From contig CAJNDS010002178.1 in NCBI GenBank assembly GCA_905221605.1, forward strand, positions 10,001-74,000: DNA of 64,000 bases. The letters run 5' to 3'. The stretch is from Symbiodinium natans (lineage: Eukaryota; Sar; Dinophyceae; Suessiales; Symbiodiniaceae). The notes under the pieces were generated by a model. It had not been told where the DNA came from and made no database searches. It was given only the letters and a program-made list of their open reading frames with translations. The translations under genes and the position numbers were made by a program. Shown here piece after piece: positions 8,823-18,429 of this stretch. How positions within the stretch are numbered: the first letter of the stretch is position 1; the number at the start of each line of letters is the position of its first letter.

Positions 8823-9090
8823 TGCTTCTTGATCCCAAAAACCTTGAAAGAACACTTAACCGCAGGGAACCTAATTTGGGCTCATAACCTACGGGGGGAC
8901 AACCAAGGAAGGAAATCAACTCCCCTAATCGCCCTGAACTTATATTTCCCAGATCGAACCAAGAAACAAACAAGAACACGGATAAGAGCAACCCAGGGGG
9001 GAAGGAAAGGGGGAAGGAATCCACACCCTTACCAAACCCTAAGAACCCAGGCACTATTTTTTGAACTTGTGGCTTTCTGTTCAAGCCCAT
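8746..9090 (-). CDS. Possible LTR-leader ORF of E1 (114 aa)
   Basis: In the 5' LTR an ATG at 9090 follows the spliced-leader-like string GGCTCAAG directly. The frame then stays open through the rest of the LTR and the primer binding site to 8746. The product has one hydrophobic segment (PPGLLLSVFLFVSWF). It overlaps ORF1 in another frame. The only support is the open frame and its position after the spliced-leader match, so this may be chance. Confidence 0.25.
   Translation of the reverse strand: MGLNRKPQVQKIVPGFLGFGKGVDSFPLSFPPGLLLSVFLFVSWFDLGNISSGRLGELISFLGCPPVGYEPKLGSLRLSVLSRFLGSRSNAFSEAMAPTCLGWWTKWWSWKWCS
8877..8889 (-). other. E1 primer binding site (initiator tRNA-Met anticodon arm type)
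   Basis: Immediately after the 5' LTR the minus strand reads GGTTATGAGCCCA. This is complementary to the anticodon stem-loop of a U33-type initiator tRNA-Met (GGGCUCAUAACC, as I recall it for yeast), not to a tRNA 3' end. Drosophila copia and yeast Ty5 are known to prime from such half-tRNAs. The same 13 bases occur at the same position in E2. Confidence 0.8.
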
Positions 9091-9176
9091 CTTGAGCCAA
9101 ACATGATTTACGGGTTCATTAACCCTTCCAACTCTCAACACTAACTCTTTTCTACAATACCAATTGCAGCTCCGCA
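8890..9176 (-). repeat. E1 5' LTR (287 bp)
   Basis: Direct repeat of 327-616, three bases shorter because of one local difference. It contains TTTGGCTCAAG on the minus strand (9101-9091), an 11-base match to the 3' end of the dinoflagellate spliced leader. It is followed outward by the TAGGG duplication and a TTTAGGG array. Confidence 0.92.
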
Positions 9177-9314
9177 TAGGGTTTAGGGTTTAGGGTTTAG
9201 GGTTTAGGGTTTAGGGTTTAGGGTTTAGGGTTTAGGGTTTAGGGTTTAGGGTTTAGGGTTTAGGGTTTAGGGTTTAGGGTTTAGGGTTTAGGGTTTAGGG
9301 TTTAGGGTTTAGGG
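9177..9314 (+). repeat. TTTAGGG array
   Basis: About 19 uninterrupted TTTAGGG units directly abut the E1 5' LTR. The first five bases are the E1 target duplication. Together with 281-326 this is one array split by E1. Confidence 0.97.
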
Positions 9315-10139
9315 CTTCGGGTTTAGGGTTGAGAGCCTAAGGTTTGGGGTCTAGGCACATTGTGACATACACAGGGACGTACACGCGACAGCTGTAAACA
9401 AAAACCCAGCGTGGACCCAAAACCCTCAACCCCCAAACTGAACAAACAACTCCCAAACCTTCAGCCGAAAACTCCAAGAGTTTAGGGTTTAGGCTTAGGG
9501 TCACCCTAAACCCTAAACCCGAAACCCTAAACCCTAAACCTCTAAAAGTCCAATGTGGGCACGAGAAGCGTTGTGCGTCCTTCTCGGCGGGCCGCCCCAG
9601 CCGTGGCAGGAGAAGCTTGGGGTCTGTGCGCAACCAGGCCTGTGTAGGGTTTAGGGCTTAGGGTTTAGGGTTTAGGGTTTAGGGTTTGGGGTTTGGGGTT
9701 TCGGGTTTGGGGTTAAGGGTTTAGGGTTTGGGGTTTACTGTTTAGGGTTTGGGGTTTATAGAAATTGTATAGGGTTTGTGTCCGGAGTTTTGCTGGGTTT
9801 TGCCGGGTTTTGTTTCTTGCTTTTTCCTCCAATGATTTCGGGGGTTTTTGGAGTGCTTTTGGGGGCTGGGAGGCTGGCGGAGCTGGGGTGCTAGCTGGGC
9901 TGGGAGGTTGGCTGGGGCCTGGGGGGCTGTTTGGGTGTTGGGGGGTTTGGGGGGTTTTGGGGGTTGGGGGAGCATCTTTCGTGGCTTTCTTTCCTGTTCA
10001 GGGTCTTGTTTGGTGCCCTGAAAGCCATGATTTTGTCTGATTTTTTGCACGGTGAAGGCTGAAGGATTATTGCACGAGCGGCTCGTAATGAAACGCGTAC
10101 AATTTCTATTTATCCTGGCCTTGAGGGTTTAGGGTCTGG
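9315..10139. other. Gene-free mixed DNA with degenerate telomere-like units
   Basis: No gene is seen. The segment holds both orientations of degenerate TTTAGGG units (9480-9540 and 9640-9760), a unique stretch at 9545-9635, and a G/T-rich low-complexity stretch at 9830-9980. The motif TATAGAAATTGTATAGGG lies at about 9757-9775 and an inverted relative at 10098-10112; it recurs elsewhere in the window at array boundaries. Open frames here are by-products of low complexity. Confidence 0.75.
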
Positions 10140-10251
10140 GGTTTGGGGTTTGGTGTTTGGGGTTTGGGGTTTGGGGTTTGGGGTTTGGGGTTTGGGGCTT
10201 GGGGCTTGGGGTTTGGGGTTTGGGGTTTGGGGTTTGGGGTTTGGGGTTTGG
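10140..10251 (+). repeat. TTTGGGG variant array
   Basis: About 15 units of a 7-mer GGGTTTG (TTTGGGG), with two GGGGCTT variants in the middle. It is internally regular and distinct from the neighbouring TTTAGGG arrays. Confidence 0.9.
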
Positions 10252-10399
10252 GGGATGCGAACTCTAAGGCTTCTTGTGGGGTTGAGGATTCGGGTTGTCC
10301 GCTCCATTTTCCGGCAGCTTAGCAAAACCTGAAACCTGCAGATTAACAGGTAGAGGCTGTGGGTGAAACGGTTTGGGGTTTAAGGGCCTAGGGTCTCGG

Positions 10400-10529
10400 G
10401 GTTAGGGTTTAGGGTTTAGGGTTTAGGGTTTAGGGTTTAGGGTTTAGGGTTTAGGGTTTAGGGTTTAGGGTTTAGGGTTTAGGGTTTAGAGCTTAGAGCT
10501 TAGAGCTTAGAGCTTAGAGCTTAGAGCTT
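10400..10529 (+). repeat. TTTAGGG array followed by a GAGCTTA array
   Basis: TTTAGGG units run to about 10488, then switch abruptly to six copies of the 7-mer GAGCTTA (10488-10529). The period is conserved while the sequence changes at every unit. Confidence 0.9.
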
Positions 10530-11888
10530 TGGGGATTGCAAGGTTAGCTAGCTCTTTCGGCTTGAGGACGCAGGACTCCGTACCCTCTCGGGGGCCTCGC
10601 CCGTTCCGCCAATCACCGCGGTCTCGCCCAGGTAGAATGCATGGGGGGCAGCTCCGAAGAAGCACCTTTTCTTGGACAGGAGGGCTACTGCTTTATGAAC
10701 CTCAAACCCAAAACCCTGAAACCCCTTCGACAGCAATCCTAAATCCCTAAATCCCTAGACCCTGAACCCTAAAATCGCTAACACCTAGGGTTCAGGGCTC
10801 CGGGTTTCTGTCCTTTTCCCCGAAACAAGTTACAATTCATGCGCCCTGGAACTGCCTCTGACATAGTGTCCTCCTGAACCAAAAACGAGCTATCATACAC
10901 ACACACACACACCCTAAACCCGAAAAACCTAAACCCTGAACCCCAGGCGCTTTATCAATCCGTGCCTCGTCTTCGCAACCTCCTCCGGTGAGGTGCAGGT
11001 AAAACCTCGGTGAAGCACCCTAAAGGGTTTAGGGTTTAGGGCCTAGAGTTTGGGGTTTGGGGTCTAGGGTTAAGCCTAAACCTTCAACCCTAAAAGGACG
11101 AACCCAGACACACTCCCCTTCAGTGACGGCTATCGAAACCCCAAACTCTTAACCACCCAGACCCTCTTCCCGAAGCCCTAAGCCCTAAACCCCCAAACCC
11201 TCTTCCCTAAACCCTAAACCTTAAAAAAACCCCAAAGCCCTCTCCCCTAAACCCTCAACCCTGACCCTAAACCTCTCCAAAAAGCCCTATAAGGCTACAT
11301 CTTGGGATTTTCCCCCTATAACCTAAACCCTAAACCCTAAACCCTAAACCCTAAACCCTAAACCCTAAACCCCAAACCCCTCCCAAGTCCGAGATGCCCA
11401 AGAATGGCATCCTCGCGGTCCATGTCGTCCTGAGAGTAACTGTGCGTTTTGGGCTTGGGGCTGATTCGGGTGTGGGGTTTGGGGTTTAGGGTTTAGGGTT
11501 TAGGGTTATAGGGTTATAGGGTTATAGGGTTATAGGGTTATAGGGTTATAGGGTTTGGGGTTTAGGGTTTAGGGCGTAGGATTCATGAACAGTTGGAGTT
11601 GCAGGGCTGACGTTGAGGAGTTTAGCTGGGGCTTCGGGTTCCTAGAGGGATTCCGGCTGACTGCATGTTATGAGGCTTCAGGGCTCAGGATTGAGGGTTT
11701 GAGCTACTACCTGCTTTAAAGTCCATCCCCCCCCCCCCCCCCCCACCCCCCTAAACCCTAAACCCTAAACCCTAAACCCCCCACAAAATCCCAAAACAGA
11801 TTCTTCCTTATAAGGGAATGAAGGTTAACGGTTTGGGGTGTTGTGAGGTTTCAATGCAAGGTGCGGAGCCCTTACAGCCTAACCATTT
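10530..11888. repeat. Gene-free DNA with short telomere-like and variant arrays
   Basis: No gene is supported. Contents: a CA microsatellite (10896-10912), a CCCTAAA array (about 11322-11372), a six-unit 8-mer array of GGGTTATA (11503-11553), a poly-C run (11727-11744), and unique linkers. Repeats occur in both orientations. Confidence 0.8.
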
Positions 11889-12065
11889 TAGGGTTTAGGG
11901 TTTAGGGTTTAGGGTTTAGGGTTTAGGGTTTAGGGTTTAGGGTTTAGGGTTTAGGGTTTAGGGTTTAGGGCTTTGGGTTTTGGGCTTTGGGCTTAGGGCT
12001 TAGGGCTTAGGGCTTAGGGCTTAGGGCTTAGGGCTTAGGGCTTAGGGCTTAGGGCTTAGGGCTTA
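11889..12065 (+). repeat. TTTAGGG array switching to a GGGCTTA array
   Basis: TTTAGGG units at 11889-11968, a short transition (GGGCTTTGGGTTTT), then about 11 perfect copies of GGGCTTA to 12065. Each block is internally homogeneous. Confidence 0.93.
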
Positions 12066-13690
12066 GGCCCTCCGCCAAACATTCAAGCCTCCCTGGCCGC
12101 AATGCTTAGTATAAACCCTGAACCCTAATCCCCTATCAACCTTAAACCCGAATGCTTGGGGGTGTGGGGGGGGGGGAACATGACCTGTGCCCTAAACCCC
12201 AAACCCTGAACCCTAAACCCTAAACCCCTAAACGCTAAACCCCTAAACCCTAGACCTTAAACCCTAAACCCTAAGCCCCGTTTCGGGTTGGGGTTTTCAG
12301 GGTGGGGGTTGGGGCTGGCTTAGGACTTGCGGCTTGGGTCTTGGAGTTTAGGGCCCCATGAGGGTCTGGGGTTTTGGGTTGTGGGGTTTAGAGTCTTGGG
12401 TTTTAGGAGGTTAGAGTTGGGGGGTCTACGGGCTTAGGGGCTCAGGGGCTTTAGGGGATAGGAGGTTTTTGGGTTTGCGGTTTGGGTGTTGGGGTATTCG
12501 GGTTCGTCAGCTCGATGTACACCAACGACGTTCCGAAATGCGAACCAGCATCAGCGTCTTGTCCACGCGGATGGTGAAGAAGTAGCCTCAAATTGCTGCA
12601 TGCAGAGGCGTCATGGACGATGTTTACCCTAATCCCTAGACCCTAGACCCTAAACCCTAAACCCTAAACCCTAAACCCTCTGAGTCTTGGGTTTTCGGGC
12701 TTGTGACAGCTGAGCTGCAAGGCAGTAGCTTCTGAGTGCAGGGCAGCGGGTTTCGGGCTTTGCATGTAGAAAATCTACTCCTAGAGCTGGTTTAGGGTTT
12801 AGGGTTTAGGGTTTAGGGCTCAGGGTTTAGGGTTTAGGGTTTAGGGTTTAGGGTTTAGGGTTCTCAAGTATCGCGAATGAACGAAGTGTGACCCTAAACC
12901 CTGAACTCCAACCCCTGAAAGGACGTTCTGACATGTTAGGATTGGTTCAACCCCACAACCTTGACCCCAAAAAGCCTGAAAGGGGGAGAAGCTTCAAGGA
13001 CTTCGAATACTTGAGGAGCCAACCAGTCAGGGTTTAGGGTTTAGGGTTTAGTCAGGTGATCGAGCGCGATCTAGAGGGAACAAGAGTACCCTTTTGTGTG
13101 GTTATGGTTTAGGCCTTAAGGCTCGGGGTCCTAACCCAGTACCCCTTGTTCATAACTTCGGTTTGAAAGGAGCCTTGACCTAAAACAAAAAAGATTGAAA
13201 ACAAATGTGATACTGGATGAGTTCAGGGCTGGGAGTTCAGGGTTTCGGGTGTCGGGTGCGCGGCTTGGCGCTCAGGATTTAGGGTGTGCAGAGGTTACCC
13301 GAAACCCTAAACCTCAAACCCTAAACCCTAAACCCCAAACCCTGAACCCTAAACCCCAAACCCTACACCTGCACAAAAAAAGGCAGTTGAAACGGGTCAC
13401 TGGAATCTCCGCCCGGGTGAAGTTCACCTTAGAGGCGATGCTGGGAAGTCCTAGTGGTTCTTAGAAGGGTTTAGGGTTTAGGGTTTAGGGGTTAGGGTTT
13501 TGGCTTTAGGCTTTAGGGATTAGGGTTAGGGACCCGACAATATCTGTTAAAGGGGAGATATGAGATATTTATAGGGATATTGACGAAGTCTGGCCTTCGC
13601 CCCCAGATACTCCACGATTGCCGCAAGCTCAAACTCGCATCCAGAAAGCGCCCACCGAGCCCAAAGCCAAGCGCACGATAGCCGCAGCGA
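12066..13690. other. Gene-free mixed DNA
   Basis: No gene is seen. Degenerate telomere-like units occur in both orientations (12190-12275, 12625-12680, 12790-12865, 13027-13050, 13290-13370, 13467-13530), separated by unique linkers of 50-200 bases. Short ORFs here have no protein-like composition. Confidence 0.7.
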
Positions 13691-13791
13691 CCCTAAACCC
13701 TAAACCCTAAACCCTAAACCCTAAACCCTAAACCCTAAACCCTAAACCCTAAACCCTAAACCCTAAACCCTAAACCCTAAACCCTAAACCC
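13691..13791 (-). repeat. CCCTAAA array (telomere repeat, reverse orientation)
   Basis: About 14 perfect CCCTAAA units on the plus strand, opposite in orientation to the arrays at 9177 and 11889. Confidence 0.97.
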
Positions 13792-14114
13792 ACACCCTAA
13801 CCCCTGCGCATTTGCACGCGAAGGATGTCCGTTGCTAGTCCAGTGCGTAGAGCCCGGGAACGCTGCATGCACCTCCTGTCTCAGACTTCTTTGTGCTGCT
13901 TCAAACTCGTTTCATACTGTTATCAATCTGGTATCAGACTCCGCGTTTGGGGGGGGGGGGGGATTTGCACCCTTGAGCGCGCATTCATTTCAGCCTCCAA
14001 AAAGCCAAAAGATTCCAGGTTTCTCGGGTTTACCGCTATAAGGTCCTTGTAAGGTTTAGAAGTTTGGCGGTGGGGTTTCCAGGATAAGGGTTAATCCAAA
14101 ACTTTAAAGCCTAA
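13792..14114. other. Unique linker with a poly-G run
   Basis: No gene is seen. It contains a G homopolymer at about 13948-13962. The ORFs across it are broken by this run and show no domain. Confidence 0.6.
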
Positions 14115-14260
14115 ACCCTGAAACCCTGAAACCCTGAAACCATGAAACCCTGAAACCCTGAAACCCTGAAACCCTGAAACCCTGAAACCCTGAAACCCTG
14201 AAACCCTGAAACCCTGAAACCCTGAAACCCTGAAACCCTGAAACCCTGAAACCCTGAACC
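14115..14260 (-). repeat. CCCTGAAA 8-mer array
   Basis: About 17 units of ACCCTGAA (TTTCAGGG on the other strand), nearly perfect with one CATGAAA variant. The period is 8, not 7, so it is a distinct variant of the telomere motif. Confidence 0.95.
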
Positions 14261-14355
14261 CTCAAGGCGTAGGGCCTAGGGCTTAAGGCTTCTGAGGTTC
14301 CTAAACCCTGAGAAGCGCCTAAACCCTAGGTTTATGGTTGTTGGGTCCTGAAACC

Positions 14356-14360
<5 letters not shown>

Positions 14361-14388
<28 letters not shown>

Positions 14389-14475
14389 CGTATATATAAT
14401 ATGTATATATCCTAAACCCTAAACCCTAAACTCTAAACCCCAAGCCCTATATGTATATGTATATATATATATATG
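14361..14475. repeat. TA microsatellites flanking CCCTAAA units
   Basis: TA runs at about 14361-14410 and 14448-14475, with a few CCCTAAA units between them. Confidence 0.9.
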
Positions 14476-14593
14476 GCCATATCTCTAATATAATCCCTGT
14501 GAGGGTCCTTATGATAAGGGGGCCCCTCTTGTTTAGGATACCCACCAATGGACAATGATGTTCAGAACAACCCTCTTGGAGGTTTGGGGATTG

Positions 14594-14703
14594 CTTGGAG
14601 GTTCATGGGTAGTTATAAGTATGGTTACAAGTATGGCAACCATACTTATAGCTCTACTTCGGGGACTTATGACCCTACTTAGAACTACCCATGAGCCTCC
14701 AAG
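14594..14703. repeat. Nested inverted repeat
   Basis: The outer arms are 21 bases (14594-14614 and 14683-14703, one mismatch). Inside sits a perfect 12-base hairpin (ATAAGTATGGTT at 14615-14626 with its complement at 14638-14649). It could fold into a compound stem-loop. No protein or known RNA family is recognised. Confidence 0.7.
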
Positions 14704-14759
14704 TCGTGCCAAGGCTCTGCTGCTGAACGCGACACAGCCCCGCGGGACCTGCCACTAGC

Positions 14760-15420
14760 GTCATGAAATTCGGGCTTAGGAGGCTGGAGGGTCTAGGGTT
14801 TAGGGTTGCAGGGTTTGGGGTTTAGGGTTTAGGGTTTAGGGTTTAGGGTTTGTTCAGGGTTTCGGGTGTCGGGCTGGGGTTCGCCCTACACCTGGTTTGG
14901 ACTCAGGGGAGCTAAGCAGGGTTCTGGGTTTCTGGGTGTGGGGTCCGGCGTTTTTTAGGATTTAGGGTTTAGGGTTTAGGGTTTAGGGTTTAGGGTTTAG
15001 GGCTCAAGGCTTAGGTTTAGGGTCCAGGGTGTAGGGTTTCGGTTTCGGAATACCTTGTACTGCTCCGAGAAATGACTATATACTTGGACGCTCTTTGGAC
15101 TTAGTAAGTCTGCTCAGTACCCTAGAAACCCTTCTATGACCCCCATAACCCACCTTACTAACCCTGCTTACTAAGCCAAAAAGGCTTCCAAGTACATTGC
15201 GAAACCCTCGCCCAAGACCCCTCATGAGGATCTACTGAACCCTAAAACCCGAACCCTCAGCCGCCCTCAGCCCTAAACCCTAAACCCTAGACCCTAAACC
15301 ATAAACTGGCCACCAAGGCTCAAGGAGCTGCACCCCATCCTACAGGCCCGACGTCGGGCTCAACGAAGCACCAAAACATCTCAAAAAAGTGCTTTCAAAA
15401 AAGGTAAAGAAGCCCAAACG
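14760..15420. other. Gene-free linker with telomere-like arrays
   Basis: TTTAGGG patches at 14790-14850 and 14958-15003. An imperfect inverted repeat has arms at about 15075-15103 and 15167-15195 (ACTTGGA...CTTAGTAAG). No gene is seen. Confidence 0.65.
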
Positions 15421-16315
15421 TATAGGCTACCCGTAGCCCTAGCTGTAGGGCCTACGGCTGGCTACGCGTAGGCCTGTCGGTAGAGTCTGCGGCAGCCTAC
15501 GCGTAGGCCTATCCATAGGCCCTCGTGTGGCCTACCCGTAGACGTATCAAAGGGCCACGGGCAGCCTACGCGTAGGCCTACCCGTAGGCCTACGGATAGG
15601 CTACAGGCAGGCCTATCTGTAGGGCTATAGGTAGGCTACCGGCAGGCCTACCCGTAGACCTATGGGTAGGCTACCGGTAGGCCTGCAGGCTTATACGTAG
15701 TCGAGGCATAGTAGTAGTGATGATCTCGGGGCTGGGCCGGGCTCGGGCACAAAAAGGAGGGCCTAAGAGTCCATGCGTGCGTGATTTCTTTTACGGATGC
15801 ACATGATGTCTCGGGTTGAGAATTTCGGGAGCAGTTTGACGGGTGCTTTCGTCGTTTCTCGAGTCCTGGGGCTCGGTCCAGGGCCTCGGGCGTGCATCCG
15901 TAAAATAAATCACGCACGCATGGACTCTTAGGCCCTCCTTTGCGTGCCCGAGCCCCAGCCCCGAGATCATCACTACTACTATGCCTCGACTACGTATAAG
16001 CCTGCAGGCCTACCGGTAGCCTACCCATAGGCCTACGGGTAGGCCTGCCGGTAGCCTACCTATAGCCCTACAGATAGGCCTGCCTGTAGCCTATCCGTAG
16101 GCCTACGGGTAGGCTACCGGTAGGCTATCCACAGCCCTACTGGTAGGCCTGTCAATAGGCGACTGGTAGGCCTACAGGGAGGCCTACCAGTAGCCCACTC
16201 GTAGGCCTACGGATAGGCCTGTAGGTAGCCTCGCATAGCCTCTACGTAGGCCTGTACATAGGCTACCCGTAGGCCTAGGGTAGACCTACCCATAGGTCCG
16301 ACGTAGCCTTAGTTT
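15421..16315. repeat. Large imperfect inverted repeat (fold-back) rich in GTAGGCCTAC
   Basis: Two arms of roughly 380-420 bases flank a loop of about 90 bases (15803-15891). The inner arms match closely: GTGATTTCTTTTACGGATG at 15781-15799 pairs with the complement at 15894-15912, and CATAGTAGTAGTGATGATC pairs with GATCATCACTACTACTATG. The outer arms consist of many variants of a roughly 10-base palindromic unit (CCGTAGGCCTACGG-like). It resembles a fold-back element with no coding capacity. Confidence 0.85.
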
Positions 16316-16784
16316 CGGGCTTCTGTATGTCAAAAAAATACAGGCTCCAAAAGCCTTAAGGCCCTTGACAAACCCAAAGGGTTCAATAAGGGCTTAGGGC
16401 TTAGGGCTTAGGGTTTAGGGATGTGCAGGGAAAGGCGCGGGCCTCTTAGTGTTCTTGGGTGTAGAGATTGGGGATGTTTTTGAAATTAGCGGCTTAGGGG
16501 TTTAGGGCTTAGTAAGTTTGGGGTTTAGCCTGGGGACTCAGAGCTTAGGGGTCTCCAGGCTTTGGAGGTCTATTTTTCTGAGAGTCTAGGGGTTGAAGAG
16601 CTCAAGGCTTTGGGGCTTAGGAGATTAGGGATGTTTCAGAAAACGCCCCTAAACCCTAAACACCCAAAACCCATATTCTCAACACGGACTTCGATCGCAC
16701 AAGAAACCGATGCCTGGTGTGGCTCACGGCGCATGACGGCCGTCCGACCGTTCAGCAGGATACACCTGGGAGGATGTCATTGCA
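16316..16784. other. Gene-free linker
   Basis: Contains scattered degenerate units only (16390-16425, 16495-16560). An open frame at 16562-16813 runs into the following repeat array and is not protein-like. No gene is seen. Confidence 0.6.
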
Positions 16785-16903
16785 GGGTTTGGGGTTTAGG
16801 GTTTAGGGTTTAGGGTTTAGGGTTTAGGGTTTAGGGTTTAGGGTTTAGGGTTTAGGGTTTAGGGTTTAGGGTTTAGGGTTTAGGGTTTAGGGTTTAGGGT
16901 TTA
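16785..16903 (+). repeat. TTTAGGG array
   Basis: About 16 TTTAGGG units, starting from a TTTGGGG unit. Confidence 0.96.
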
Positions 16904-18055
16904 AATTGGGGATGGATCTTGTCATTGCAAGGTTCGGGTTCGGGCTCGGGGCTGTTGGGGTGGTCTTACAGTTCTTACGGTTGTTGTTGCTATTCTAGGG
17001 TTTAGACAGTATAGGGGTACTCTAGGGCCACGGATCCGAAACCCCACCCCCCTAAACCCCGTAAGCCCGTAAACCCCAGATGCTAACCCTAGAGTCCCTA
17101 AGGCCCTAAACCCAAAAAACCCAAACCCCCAAACTCTAAACTCTAAACCCTAAACCCTAAAACTGTATTATAAACCCTAAACCCTAAACCCTAAACCCTA
17201 AACCCTAAACCCTAAACCCTCAACACCCCTCAGAATCCCAAGCCCCATAACCCCAAAATCTTGGGGAAGTTACATGGTCCCTTCGCATTGGCCCGTAAAG
17301 AGGGGAGCCCTTATATATCAAGGGGCTAAAGGAGGCACCCTTACAAGGGACCTCGGGAGTTCTGTAGGGCTTGGGGTTTAGGGTTTAGGGTTTAGGGTTC
17401 AGGGTTTAGGCTTTAGGGTTTAGGGTTTAGGGTTTAGGGCTTAGGGCTTAGGGCTTAGGGTTTAGGGTTTAGGGTTTAGGGCTACTTAGGCACATAGGGG
17501 CTACAAACGGTATATACAGGGGTTGTATAGCGGAATAAGATTAGAGGTACCTTCTAGGGTCCCTCCTTTACCCCTCATAAACCCCATAATCTAGGGGTTC
17601 TACCTTGGACCCTTAAGGTTGTACCCTTGGGTTTTGGGATCCCTTTTTAAGGATCCCTAAGGGAATATAAGGGCCATATTAGGAGTATATTCAGGGGAAC
17701 CTTTAGGGGTACAACCTTAGGGGTCCGAGTCTGAATTCCTTGACATAAAACCCATGGGCTCATGATCCAGCCTTTAAAGGAGGTAACAGACCATATTCAG
17801 GGCCCAGACAAATACCCTCGGACCAAACTCCCTCTCAAAACGCACGAAAACCCCAAACTCTCGACCCTAAACCCTAAACCCTAAACCCTAAACCCTAAAC
17901 CCTAAACCCGAAACCCTAACTTTCCCAAACCCGAAAACCTGTCCTTCGAACTGCCCGGCTTAGGGCACTGCTTGTTGCTGAGCGGTGCTGGGAAGAAGTC
18001 AGGAGTCCTTTAGTGGTGTTTGGGGGGATTGTGGTTTTCGGTTTTGGGGTTTTAG
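16904..18055. other. Gene-free DNA with a dispersed degenerate repeat
   Basis: Contains CCCTAAA patches (17140-17220, 17868-17910) and TTTAGGG patches (17375-17480). The stretch at about 17480-17700 (stepwise tatacagggg, ccttctagggtccctcc) has diverged relatives at 35470-35600 and 61080-61230. No gene is seen. Confidence 0.65.
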
Positions 18056-18403
18056 GGTTTGGGGTTTAGGGTTTAGGGTTCAGGGTTCAGGGTTCAGGGT
18101 TCAGGGTTCAGGGTTCAGGGTTCAGGGTTTAGGGTTTAGGGTTTGGGGTTAGGGTTAGGGTTTAGGGTTTAGGGTTTAGGGTTTAGGGTTTAGGGTTTAG
18201 GGTTTAGGGTTTAGGGTTTAGGGTTTAGGGTTTAGGGTTTAGGGTTTAGGGTTTAGGGTTTAGGGTTCAGGGTTCAGGGTTCAGGGTTTACAGTTTAGGG
18301 TTTCGGGTTTCGGGTTTAGGGTTTAGGGTTTAGGGCTTAGGGTTTAGGGTTCAGGGTTTAGGGCTTAGGGCTTAGGGCTTAGGGTTTAGGGTTAGGGTTT
18401 AGC
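18056..18403 (+). repeat. TTTAGGG array with TTCAGGG blocks
   Basis: Seven TTCAGGG units (about 18077-18126), then a long TTTAGGG array (18127-18265), then mixed TTCAGGG, TTTCGGG and CTTAGGG units. It ends sharply at the AT-rich island starting near 18404. Confidence 0.94.
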
Positions 18404-18429
18404 GAATGATCTACCCGTTCAAGGCTCTT

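Larger units (their letters stand above)
327..9176 (-). mobile_element. LTR retroelement E1, non-autonomous, with a chain of RNA-binding ORFs
   Basis: An 8,850-bp element on the minus strand. It is bounded by near-identical direct repeats (8890-9176 and 327-616) and a 5-bp target duplication, TAGGG, at 322-326 and 9177-9181. A candidate primer binding site abuts the 5' LTR and a purine tract abuts the 3' LTR, so this is the anatomy of an LTR retrotransposon. The interior is almost entirely open in overlapping ORFs, yet no integrase, protease, reverse transcriptase (no YVDD-like motif) or RNase H can be found. Instead it encodes WW, S1-like, PABC/MLLE-like, SAM-like and six CCCH zinc-finger motifs. 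The primer binding site matches that of element E2, so mobilisation in trans by an E2-like copia element is a reasonable inference. The nearly identical LTRs indicate recent insertion. Confidence 0.88.

Noticed and set aside
10110-10332. Frames reading PNPKPQTPNPKPQ or GFGVWGLGFGVWG
   Set aside because: Translations of the TTTGGGG array.
14361-14475. TATA-rich stretch as a promoter
   Set aside because: It is a plain TA microsatellite with no gene on either side.
15660-15973. Minus-strand frames of 60-85 codons
   Set aside because: They lie within the inverted repeat and read the same arm twice; no protein-like features.
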